Positions 1 to 6,733 of a DNA stretch of 32,135 nt are shown here, piece by piece. The notes below the pieces were generated by a model, which was given only the letters and a program-made list of their open reading frames with translations, did not search any database and was not told where the DNA came from. This DNA is from Aminidesulfovibrio sp040307135 (lineage in GTDB: Bacteria; Desulfobacterota; Desulfovibrionia; Desulfovibrionales; Desulfovibrionaceae): positions 1 to 32,135 of the forward strand of contig JAWRKD010000031.1 in the NCBI GenBank assembly GCA_040307135.1. The letters are read 5' to 3'. Each line of letters starts with the position of its first letter. Within the stretch, counting starts at the first letter, position 1. A program made the position numbers and the translations under genes.

Positions 1-12
1 CGGGGGCTTTTT
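1..12 (+). terminator. Possible right arm and T tract of a truncated terminator
   Basis: The window opens with a G-rich arm (bases 1-7) followed by five T (8-12). This is how the right half of a rho-independent terminator for a plus-strand gene to the left would look. The left arm lies outside the window, so the hairpin cannot be confirmed. Confidence 0.3.
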
Positions 13-36
13 GCGTTGCAACGAGGAGACGGGACG

Positions 37-495
37 CTATTTCACGAGGTCCGCCCGCACCTTGGCCACGGCCTTGAGCAGGGTTCCGGGTCCGCCGATC
101 TGGGGCAGGTGGCCGTCCTCGGGGAAGAACACCGCGAACAGGCCGGGCCGCAGGGTGAAGAAGTCGGGAGCGGAAGCAGGGGACTGGAAAAAGAGCACGT
201 CCTTGGCCTCGTTGTAGTCGCCCTGGGCAGTGAGTGTGGAAAGCGGAGCCCAGCCGCAGCTGTCCTCCCCGCGCAGGACCACTTGCACGTCAACGTAAAT
301 CCGGTGCGCCTCGAACAGGGCCTGGTCCAGGGGCCGCAGCGCGCCCTCGAACACATTGACCCAGGCGTCCCGGTCCTGGATCGGCCGCTCACCCAAAGCT
401 GAATCCGAGCCCAGGCCCGTCAGGCAGGCCCGCACCTGGTCCATCAGGGGTGAAGAGAAATAGCGGGACCAGTTCTCCAAACGATCCAGGATCAT
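37..495 (-). CDS. YhcH/YjgK/YiaL family protein (DUF386), cupin-like sugar protein
   Basis: The 152-residue product matches the YhcH/YjgK/YiaL family, small cytosolic beta-barrel proteins linked to sugar metabolism and related to the beta subunit of evolved beta-galactosidase. The exact reaction is unsettled for most members. The family core is visible at residues 62-78: E-A-H-R, then D-V-Q and a G-E-D turn. A second signature follows at 124-131 (F-F-P-E-D-G-H-L). The conserved His and Glu in these motifs are the usual metal ligands. Length is normal. The ATG at 493-495 has an AAGGAG-type site just upstream and overlaps the stop of trmFO by 4 bases, so the two genes are probably co-transcribed. 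No functional link between them is evident. Confidence 0.88.
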   Translation of the reverse strand: MILDRLENWSRYFSSPLMDQVRACLTGLGSDSALGERPIQDRDAWVNVFEGALRPLDQALFEAHRIYVDVQVVLRGEDSCGWAPLSTLTAQGDYNEAKDVLFFQSPASAPDFFTLRPGLFAVFFPEDGHLPQIGGPGTLLKAVAKVRADLVK

Positions 496-1835
496 AAGGG
501 CTCCTTGGGAGCAAGGCCGAGCGTGGCCAGCCAGGCCGCGAAATGGACCCGGCCCCGCTCGGCGTAGAGTTCCTTGCGCACGGTCTTCTTGGCCTTGGCC
601 TCCAGCGCGGGCATGAGCCCGAAATGCACGTTGGACGGCTGGAAGCGCTTCGCCGGCACGGTCTGGAGATGGCCCAGAAGCCCGCCCAGGGCCGTTTCCC
701 GGGGCGGCAGGCCCACCTGCGGCCCGCGCCCCAGCCTCCCGGCCAGATGCAGGCCCAGCCAGAGCCCGCAGGCCGCGGACTCCAGGTAGCCCTCCACGCC
801 CGTGATCTGCCCGGCCAGGAAAACCCCGGGCCGCGCCCGCAGCTCCAGCTCCGGGGTCAGGACCCGCGGCGCGTCCACGTAGGTGTTGCGGTGGATGCTG
901 CCCAGGCGCAGGAACTCGGCCCGCTCCAGGCCCGGAATGAGCCGGAACACCCTCTTCTGCTCGGGATGCGTCAGTTTCGTCTGGAATCCCACCATGTTGA
1001 ATGCCGTGCCCTCGCGGTTCTCGGCCCGCAGCTGGACCACAGCGTAGGGCCGTGCGCCCGTGCGCGGGTCGGTCAGGCCCACGGGCTTGAGCGGGCCGAA
1101 GGCCAGGGTCATCTCCCCGCGCTCGGCCATCTCCTCCACGGGCAGGCAACCCTCGAAGTGGATGGCCTGCTCGAAGTCCCGGGGCGGCACCTTGTCCGCG
1201 GCCAGGAGCGCGGCAACGAAGGCCTTGTACTGGGCCTCGTCCAGCGGGCAGTTCAGGTAGTCCGTGTCCTCGGGCCGGTAGCGCGAGCCCGCGAAGACCA
1301 CGTCCCTGTCCAGGGAATCCGCGCTCACGATGGGCGCGATGGCGTCGTAGAAATAGAGCCGCTCCCCGCCCACCACCCGGGCCAGGTCCGTGGCCAGGGC
1401 GGCCGAGGCCAGTGGCCCGGCGGCCACCACCACGAGGCCGGCCCCGGCCAGGGCCGGGTCGTCCAGGCCGGTGACCTCGCGGCGCTCCAGATGGATGCCG
1501 GGCTCGGCCTCGATGGCCCGGGTCATGGCGGCCGAGAACAGGTCGCGGTCCACGGCCAGGGCCTTGCCCGCGGGCACGCGGGTTTCCCGGGCCACGGCCA
1601 TGACCAGGCTGCCCAGGGCGCGCATCTCCTCCTTGAGCAGGCCCACGCCCGTGGACGGCTCTTCGGAGCGCAGGGAATTGGAGCAGACCAGCTCGGCCAG
1701 GTTGGGACTCGTATGGGCCTCGGAATAACTGCCGGGCTTCTGCTCCAGGAGCCGCACCGCCACCCCGGCCCGGGCCAGGGCCAGGGCGCATTCGCAGCCC
1801 GCCAGGCCGCCGCCGATCACCGCCACGCAGGACAA
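492..1835 (-). CDS. trmFO: TrmFO, folate/FAD-dependent tRNA (uracil-54-C5)-methyltransferase
   Basis: TrmFO (formerly Gid) makes ribothymidine at U54 of the tRNA T-loop, using methylenetetrahydrofolate as carbon donor and FADH2 as reductant. The product is 447 residues, the usual length. An FAD-binding GGGLAG motif is at 8-13. The family motif around C51 (V-C-S-N-S-L-R) and the E-G-C-L-P motif with C230 correspond to the two functional cysteines of Bacillus TrmFO (C53 and C226). A late G-Q-I-T-G-V-E-G-Y motif is also typical. The start is a TTG at 1833-1835. A GGAGG site lies 5 bases upstream, while the nearby ATG at 1838-1840 is out of frame, so the TTG is preferred. The gene is transcribed away from the oppD-like gene and overlaps the YhcH gene by 4 bases. 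Confidence 0.95.
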   Translation of the reverse strand: MSCVAVIGGGLAGCECALALARAGVAVRLLEQKPGSYSEAHTSPNLAELVCSNSLRSEEPSTGVGLLKEEMRALGSLVMAVARETRVPAGKALAVDRDLFSAAMTRAIEAEPGIHLERREVTGLDDPALAGAGLVVVAAGPLASAALATDLARVVGGERLYFYDAIAPIVSADSLDRDVVFAGSRYRPEDTDYLNCPLDEAQYKAFVAALLAADKVPPRDFEQAIHFEGCLPVEEMAERGEMTLAFGPLKPVGLTDPRTGARPYAVVQLRAENREGTAFNMVGFQTKLTHPEQKRVFRLIPGLERAEFLRLGSIHRNTYVDAPRVLTPELELRARPGVFLAGQITGVEGYLESAACGLWLGLHLAGRLGRGPQVGLPPRETALGGLLGHLQTVPAKRFQPSNVHFGLMPALEAKAKKTVRKELYAERGRVHFAAWLATLGLAPKEPL

Positions 1836-1853
1836 ATCATCCTCCAGGGCCGG

Positions 1854-1882
1854 TTGTGGGAACCGGCGCTTTTGCGTACCAT
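1854..1882 (+). promoter_or_regulatory. Candidate sigma70 promoter for the OppD-like gene
   Basis: TTGTGG (1854-1859) and TACCAT (1877-1882) are separated by 17 bases, matching 3/6 and 4/6 consensus positions. Transcription would start near 1889, about 44 bases before the ATG at 1933. The -35 overlaps a hairpin (arms 1849-1855 and 1861-1867) that would fold in the trmFO leader on the other strand. This is a weak match and a guess. Confidence 0.3.
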
Positions 1883-1932
1883 GCCTTCCGGAAAAACCTC
1901 AACCAGAACTTGAACCCGACGCAAAAAAACCA

Positions 1933-2901
1933 ATGGCCGAAACCCTTCTGAGCATCCAGGACCTCTGCACCGACTTTCTCGGCAAACACGGCCCGGCCAG
2001 GGCCGTGGATAGCGTGAGCCTGGACATCCGGCAAGGGGAAACCCTGGCCCTGGTGGGCGAGTCCGGCTGCGGCAAGTCCGTGCTGGCCCTGTCCGTGCTC
2101 CGGCTGGTGCCGGACCCGCCGGGCCGCGTCAGCGCGGGCAAGGTCCTGTTTCGGGGCCGCGACCTCCTGACCCTGCCCGCCGAGGAGATGCGCTCCTTGC
2201 GCGGCAGCGCCCTGGCCATGATCTTCCAGGAGCCCATGACCTCGCTCAACCCCGTGTTCCGCGTGGGCGAGCAGATCGCCGAGGCCGTGCGCCTGCACCA
2301 GGGGCTGGACCAGCGCGCGGCCTGGGACCTGGCCGTGACCATGCTGGACAAAGTGGGCATCCCGGATCCGGCCGAGCGGGCCAAGAGCTTCCCCCACGAG
2401 CTGTCCGGCGGCATGCGCCAGCGGGTCATGATCGCCATGGCCTTGAGCTGCGAGCCGGCCCTGCTCCTGGCCGACGAGCCAACCACGGCCCTGGACGTGA
2501 CCATCCAGGCGCAGATCCTGGACCTTCTGGCCGAGGTGCGCCGCCGCCAGAGCGGCGGGGCAACCCTGCTCATCACCCACGACCTGGGCGTGGTGGCCCG
2601 GGCCGCGGACCGGGTGGCCGTCATGTATGCCGCTCAGATCATTGAGGAAGCGCCTGTGGGCGAGCTGTTCAAGACGCCCCTGCATCCCTATGCCCAGGGC
2701 CTGCTGGCCTCCCTGCCCCGGCCCGGGTCCCGCGAGCGGCTGAACCCCATCCCCGGCGTGGTGCCCTCCATCTTCGACCTGCCCCGGGGCTGCCGCTTCC
2801 ACCCGCGCTGTCCCAAACGCTTCGAACCCTGCGAACGCCAGGCCCCGCCCCTGTTCCGGCCCGGCGCGGAGCGCAGCGTGCGCTGCTGGCTGCACCAATG
2901 A
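1933..2901 (+). CDS. oppD: OppD/DppD-type peptide ABC transporter ATPase
   Basis: This 322-residue protein is the first ATPase of an oligopeptide/dipeptide (or nickel) importer, powering substrate passage through OppBC-type permeases at the inner membrane. Walker A GESGCGKS is at 42-49, the signature LSGGMRQR starts near 157, and Walker B LLLADEP is near 177-183. The C-terminal Opp/Dpp extension holds the conserved cysteines C287, C293 and C300 in a C-x5-C-x6-C arrangement. Length is normal. No strong ribosome site precedes the ATG, only an A-rich leader. It overlaps the OppF-like gene by 4 bases (ATGA). No permease or binding-protein gene is adjacent: the upstream neighbour trmFO is divergent and the downstream gene is a hydrolase. 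The substrate cannot be read from the sequence. Confidence 0.88.
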   Translation: MAETLLSIQDLCTDFLGKHGPARAVDSVSLDIRQGETLALVGESGCGKSVLALSVLRLVPDPPGRVSAGKVLFRGRDLLTLPAEEMRSLRGSALAMIFQEPMTSLNPVFRVGEQIAEAVRLHQGLDQRAAWDLAVTMLDKVGIPDPAERAKSFPHELSGGMRQRVMIAMALSCEPALLLADEPTTALDVTIQAQILDLLAEVRRRQSGGATLLITHDLGVVARAADRVAVMYAAQIIEEAPVGELFKTPLHPYAQGLLASLPRPGSRERLNPIPGVVPSIFDLPRGCRFHPRCPKRFEPCERQAPPLFRPGAERSVRCWLHQ

Positions 2902-3851
2902 GCGCCCTGCTGGAAGTCCGCGACCTCTCCTGCCACTACCACGTGCGCGGCGGCCTGCTGGGCCTGACCACGGCCATGGTGCGCGCCCTGGACCGGGTGA
3001 GCCTGAGCCTGACCCAGGGCGAGACCCTGGGCCTGGTGGGCGAGTCGGGCTGCGGCAAGTCCACCCTGGCCCGGCTGCTCCTGGGCCTGGAGCGGCCCAG
3101 CTCGGGCCGGGTCCTGTTCCGGGAGCGCGACCTGGCGGACTGGCCGCGCAAGGAGTTCCGGCGCAAGGTCCAGATGATCTTCCAGGACCCATACTCCTCG
3201 CTCGATCCCCGCCAGAAGATCGGCTCGGCCGTGGGCGAAGCCCTGGCCATCCACGGCCTGGGCAACGCGACCCAGCGCCGGAAGCGGGTGGCCGAACTCC
3301 TGGCTCTGGTGGGGCTCTCGGCCGAGCAGGCCGGACGCTATCCCCACGAATTCTCGGGCGGCCAGCGCCAGCGCGCGGCCATCGCCCGTGCCCTGGCCCT
3401 GAACCCGGAGCTGGTGGTCTGCGACGAGCCGGTCTCGGCCCTGGACGTGTCCATCCAGGCCCAGGTCCTGAACCTCCTGGCCGACCTCCAGGAGCGCCTG
3501 GGCCTGACCTACCTCTTCATCTCCCACAACCTGGCCGTGGTGGGCCACGTGAGCGACCGGGTGGCGGTCATGTACCTGGGCCGCCTGGTGGAGCTGGCCC
3601 CGGCCGCGGCCCTGTTCCAGGGGCCCCTGCACCCCTACACCCGCACCTTGCTTGCGGCCGCGCCCCTGCCCGATCCCGAGGCCCGGCCCACGGGGACGCG
3701 GTCCCTGGGCGACCTGCCCAGCCCCCTGTCCCCGCCCCCGGGCTGCACCTTCCACCCCCGCTGCCCCGAGGCGCAGGGCCTGTGCCGCGACACCGCGCCG
3801 GACCTGCGCGAGGTGAAGCCGGGCCGTTTCGTGGCCTGCCATCTGCGCTGA
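2898..3851 (+). CDS. oppF: OppF/DppF-type peptide ABC transporter ATPase
   Basis: This is the second ATPase of the pair, 317 residues, expected to form a heterodimer with the product of the preceding gene. Walker A GESGCGKS is at 48-55, the signature FSGGQRQR starts near 152, and Walker B V-C-D-E-P is near 174-178. The C-terminus again carries the Opp/Dpp extension, with F-H-P-R-C-P. The ATG lies in a 4-base ATGA overlap with the previous stop, so translation is probably coupled. No terminator is visible in the AT-rich 59 bases before the next gene. Family membership is certain, but peptide versus another oligomeric substrate is not. Confidence 0.88.
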   Translation: MSALLEVRDLSCHYHVRGGLLGLTTAMVRALDRVSLSLTQGETLGLVGESGCGKSTLARLLLGLERPSSGRVLFRERDLADWPRKEFRRKVQMIFQDPYSSLDPRQKIGSAVGEALAIHGLGNATQRRKRVAELLALVGLSAEQAGRYPHEFSGGQRQRAAIARALALNPELVVCDEPVSALDVSIQAQVLNLLADLQERLGLTYLFISHNLAVVGHVSDRVAVMYLGRLVELAPAAALFQGPLHPYTRTLLAAAPLPDPEARPTGTRSLGDLPSPLSPPPGCTFHPRCPEAQGLCRDTAPDLREVKPGRFVACHLR

Positions 3852-3910
3852 AACCCCTTGAAAACAGGCTCAAAATAATCCAGACATCCTTGAAAAACTA
3901 GGAAATCCAA

Positions 3911-4468
3911 ATGATTAGCAGAGACGATGCCCTGAAGCTCCTGCACAGCGGAAATCCCGAGCCCCATCTCCTGGCCCACGCCCTGGAGAGCGAGGCCGTG
4001 CTGCGCGGACTGGCCCGGAACCTGGGCCGGGACGAGGAGCTCTGGGGCCTCACCGGCCTGCTGCACGACCTGGACTACGCGGCCAGCGCGGACCAGCCCT
4101 CCCGCCACGGCCTGGCCAGCCGGGAGCAACTCCGGGGACTGCTGCCGGAAGAAGCCCTGGCCGCCATCGCCCGCCACGCTTACGAAATGAACGGGGCGGA
4201 GCCGCCGAGCACGGAGCTGGACTTCGCCCTGCGCTGCGGCGAAACCGTCACCGGCCTGGTCCACGCCAATGCCCTGGTGCGGCCCGGCGGGCTCAACGGC
4301 ATGGAGCCCAAGAGCCTGAAAAAGAAAATGAAAGAAAAGGCCTTCGCGGCCAGCGTGAACCGCGACACCATCCGGGAATGCGAGAAGATCGGCCTGGACC
4401 TAAACGCCTTTTTCCAGATCGCCATCAACGCGGTGAGCGGGATCAAGGTGCAGGTGGGTCTGGGCTGA
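3911..4468 (+). CDS. HD-domain phosphohydrolase family protein
   Basis: A 185-residue cytosolic HD/HDIG-type protein. The HD motif is clear: H23 in an early helix, then L-L-H-D-L-D with H52-D53, followed by further His residues near 66 and 92 (R-H-G and R-H-A). Such proteins are metal-dependent phosphohydrolases acting on nucleotides or related phosphoesters, and the substrate here is unknown. The C-terminal part (about 130-185) is Lys-rich with a short helix, as in small stand-alone HDIG proteins. The ATG follows an AGGA site by about 7 bases. It sits 59 bases after the ABC ATPase gene and 85 bases before cbiM. Codon use matches its neighbours. Confidence 0.8.
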   Translation: MISRDDALKLLHSGNPEPHLLAHALESEAVLRGLARNLGRDEELWGLTGLLHDLDYAASADQPSRHGLASREQLRGLLPEEALAAIARHAYEMNGAEPPSTELDFALRCGETVTGLVHANALVRPGGLNGMEPKSLKKKMKEKAFAASVNRDTIRECEKIGLDLNAFFQIAINAVSGIKVQVGLG

Positions 4469-4485
4469 GCAGGGCGCGCGCCGCG

Positions 4486-4514
4486 TTGCATCTTTTCCAG
4501 CCTCGTGCTACGAA
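4486..4514 (+). promoter_or_regulatory. Candidate promoter for cbiMQO
   Basis: TTGCAT (4486-4491) and TACGAA (4509-4514) are 17 bases apart, and the -10 is preceded by TGC as in an extended -10. A start near 4521 would leave about 33 bases before the cbiM ATG. That is too short for a cobalamin riboswitch, and none is visible. Confidence 0.35.
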
Positions 4515-4542
4515 GGGTGCCGCCTTCGCCAGACCGTATTCC

Positions 4543-4547
4543 GGAGG
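4543..4547 (+). promoter_or_regulatory. Ribosome binding site fixing the cbiM start
   Basis: The GGAGG touches an ATG at 4548 (no spacing) but lies 6 bases before the ATG at 4554. The spacing favours 4554, which also gives the Met-His N-terminus needed for metal binding. Confidence 0.7.
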
Positions 4548-4553
4548 ATGGGC

Positions 4554-5162
4554 ATGCACATTTCCGAGGGCGTCCTGTCCGCGCCCGTGCTCCTGGGCGG
4601 GGCTGTGGCGGCCGCCGCGGGCGTGGCCGTGGGTCTCAGGCGACTGAACCACGACCGCATTCCCCAGACCGCCATCCTCTCCTCGGCCTTTTTCGTGGCC
4701 TCGCTCATCCATGTGCCCGTGGGCTTCACCAGCGCCCATCTCATCCTCAACGGCCTGCTGGGCGCGATCCTGGGCTGGGCCGCATTCCCGGCCATCCTGG
4801 TGGCCCTGCTCCTGCAGGCCGTGCTCTTCCAGTTCGGCGGCCTCACCGTGCTCGGCGTGAACACCGTGACCATGGCCCTGCCCGCCGTGCTCTGCGCCGG
4901 GCTCTTCCGGCCCCTGCTCCTCTCGCAGAACACCCGCAGGGCGGCCCTGGGCGGCTTCCTCTGCGGCTCCCTGGCCGTGTTCCTCTCCGGCATCCTGGTG
5001 GCCCTGGCCCTCATCGGCACGGGCGAAGCCTTCCAGACCGCGGCCCTGGCCATCTTCCTGGCCAACCTGCCCATCACGGTCATCGAGGGCGTCGTCACCG
5101 CGGCCGCCGTGGTCTTTCTGGGCCACGTAAAGCCGGAAATCCTCTCCAGCGCCCTGACCTGA
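4554..5162 (+). CDS. cbiM: CbiM/NikM-type substrate-binding subunit of ECF nickel/cobalt transporter
   Basis: A 202-residue integral membrane protein with about six or seven hydrophobic helices. It is the metal-selecting S component of a nickel/cobalt ECF importer. The mature N-terminus M-H-I-S-E-G supplies the Met1/His2 metal site known from CbiM and NikM, and H62 in T-S-A-H matches the additional His ligand of that family. The motif F-G-G-L-T-V-L-G-V-N is also typical. Starting at 4548 would add two residues ahead of Met-His and destroy the site, so 4554 is chosen. It ends one base before cbiQ. No CbiN, NikN or NikL gene follows, and the protein is too short to be an M-N fusion. Nickel and cobalt cannot be told apart here. 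Confidence 0.92.
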   Translation: MHISEGVLSAPVLLGGAVAAAAGVAVGLRRLNHDRIPQTAILSSAFFVASLIHVPVGFTSAHLILNGLLGAILGWAAFPAILVALLLQAVLFQFGGLTVLGVNTVTMALPAVLCAGLFRPLLLSQNTRRAALGGFLCGSLAVFLSGILVALALIGTGEAFQTAALAIFLANLPITVIEGVVTAAAVVFLGHVKPEILSSALT

Positions 5163-5163
5163 C

Positions 5164-5922
5164 ATGCCCGGCCTGGACACCCCGCTGAGCCGGGGCGACT
5201 CCCTGGTCCATCGCCTGGACCCGCGCGCCCGGCTCCTGGGCTTCCTGGTCTTCAGCCTGCCCGTGGCCCTGGTGCAGTCGCAGGCCCCGGCCCTTCTGGG
5301 CCTGGCCCTGGCCGCGCTGCTCCTGCTCCTGTCCCGGCCCGCCCCGGGGCTCTTCCTGCGCAGGCTTGCGGCCGTGAATCTGTTCACCGCCTTTCTCTGG
5401 GTCTTCGTGCCCCTGAGCGCGCCGGGCCAGGCGCTCTTCCACCTGGGGCCGCTGGCCTACACCCGGGAGGGCGCGGCCCTGGCCTTGCTCCTGACCCTCA
5501 AGATCAACGCCGCGTTCCTGGCCGTCACCGCCCTGGTGGCCAGCATCGCCCCGCCCGAGCTGGGCTGCGCGCTCCAGGCCCTGGGCCTGCCGGAGAAACT
5601 CTGCCACCTCCTGCTCATGACCCACCGCTACCTGTTCGTGATCCAGCGCGAATACCAGCGCCTGTTCACCGCGGCCCGGGCCAGGGGGTTTGTCCCGCGC
5701 ACCAGCGGCCACACCTACCGCACCTTTGCCTGGCTCCTGGGCATGCTCCTGGTGAAAAGCTGGGACCGGGCCGAGCGCGTGCACCAGGCCATGCTCTGCC
5801 GCGGCTTCACGGGCAGGTTCTACTGCCTCACGGACCTGCGCTGCCGCGCCGCCGACGTGCTCTTCGTGGCCGCGTCCCTGGCCTCGGCTGCGGCCATGGT
5901 CCTGGCCGAGAGGCTCGCGTGA
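5164..5922 (+). CDS. cbiQ: CbiQ/EcfT-type transmembrane subunit of ECF nickel/cobalt transporter
   Basis: A 252-residue membrane protein coupling the ATPase to CbiM. N-terminal L-D-P-R-A-R at 18-23 and several hydrophobic helices fit EcfT. The two diagnostic X-R-G motifs that contact the ATPases are visible as A-R-G at 173-175 and C-R-G at 212-214. Length is normal. The ATG comes one base after the cbiM stop, and the end overlaps cbiO by 4 bases, so the three genes are one transcription unit. Confidence 0.92.
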   Translation: MPGLDTPLSRGDSLVHRLDPRARLLGFLVFSLPVALVQSQAPALLGLALAALLLLLSRPAPGLFLRRLAAVNLFTAFLWVFVPLSAPGQALFHLGPLAYTREGAALALLLTLKINAAFLAVTALVASIAPPELGCALQALGLPEKLCHLLLMTHRYLFVIQREYQRLFTAARARGFVPRTSGHTYRTFAWLLGMLLVKSWDRAERVHQAMLCRGFTGRFYCLTDLRCRAADVLFVAASLASAAAMVLAERLA

Positions 5923-6641
5923 GCGCGCCCCTCATCGAGGTCCAAGGCCTGGTCTGCGGCTATCCCGGCCGCGAGCCCGTGCTCCAGGGCCTGGACCTGA
6001 CCCTGCTTCCGGGCCAGAAGGCCGGACTGGTGGGACCCAACGGCTCCGGCAAGACCACCCTGCTCTTCGCCATCATGGGCCTGCTCACGCCCCGGGCCGG
6101 GGAGATCCGCCTCTTCGGCAAACCCATGCAGGGACCCGCGGACTTTGCCCAGGCCCGGCTGGGCCTGGGCTTCCTCTTCCAGCACGCCGACGACCAGCTG
6201 TTCAGCCCCACGGTGCTCGACGACGTGGCCTTTGGCCCCCTGAACCAGGGCCTTTCGCGCCAGGAGGCCAGAAAGCGGGCCGAAGAAACCCTGGACATGC
6301 TGGGGCTCAGGGATCTCGCCCAGCGCACGCCCTACCGGCTCTCGGGCGGAGAGCAGAAACTGGTGGCCCTGGCCACCATCCTGGCCATGCGGCCTCAGGC
6401 CCTCATCCTGGACGAGCCCACCACGGGCCTGGACGTGGAGACCAAGGCCCGCATCGTGACCCTGCTGAATGGCCTGGACCTCGCCGTGCTGGCCGTGTCC
6501 CACGAGCCGGACTTCCTGGGCCGGATCACCACCAGCCTCTTTTCCCTGCGCCAGGGCAGGCTGCACGAAAGCCGGGCCGCGGCCCACGCCCACCTGCACG
6601 TGCACGCCGAGGGCGACCTGCCCCACAGCCACGACGATTAG
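5919..6641 (+). CDS. cbiO: CbiO/NikO-type ATPase of ECF nickel/cobalt transporter, His-rich C-terminus
   Basis: The 240-residue ATPase of the importer. Walker A GPNGSGKT is at 39-46, a Q-loop F-L-F-Q-H is near 85-89, the signature LSGGE is at 141-145, Walker B ILDEP is at 163-167, and the switch His is H195. With one ATPase gene the protein would act as a homodimer. The start is GTG in a 4-base overlap with the cbiQ stop. After the ATPase fold ends near residue 215, the last 22 residues contain six His (223, 225, 227, 229, 236, 238) plus acidic residues, a likely metal-binding tail. This supports nickel or cobalt as cargo and may act in sensing or buffering. Confidence 0.92.
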   Translation: MSAPLIEVQGLVCGYPGREPVLQGLDLTLLPGQKAGLVGPNGSGKTTLLFAIMGLLTPRAGEIRLFGKPMQGPADFAQARLGLGFLFQHADDQLFSPTVLDDVAFGPLNQGLSRQEARKRAEETLDMLGLRDLAQRTPYRLSGGEQKLVALATILAMRPQALILDEPTTGLDVETKARIVTLLNGLDLAVLAVSHEPDFLGRITTSLFSLRQGRLHESRAAAHAHLHVHAEGDLPHSHDD

Positions 6642-6662
6642 CCCGAAGCGGACTTTTGCCCC

Positions 6663-6690
6663 TTGGCAAACGCCGGAGAATGACTATGGT
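6663..6690 (+). promoter_or_regulatory. Sigma70-type promoter for the MATE operon
   Basis: TTGGCA (6663-6668, 5/6 matches) and TATGGT (6685-6690, 4/6) are 16 bases apart. Transcription would start near 6697, downstream of two earlier in-frame start codons (6656 and 6680). This supports the MATE start at 6734. Confidence 0.5.
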
Positions 6691-6733
6691 CTCCGGATTG
6701 CCGGAACCACCCGGCCCAAGGACGCACCCTCCC

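Noticed and set aside
37..1791. 584-codon minus-strand frame running through the YhcH and trmFO regions
   Set aside because: Only its last 152 residues match a family (YhcH). The rest is Gly/Arg/Pro-rich out-of-frame translation of trmFO.
4469..4553. Cobalamin riboswitch or nickel-regulator box upstream of cbiM
   Set aside because: The gap is only 85 bases and shows neither a B12-box-like sequence nor a clear inverted repeat.
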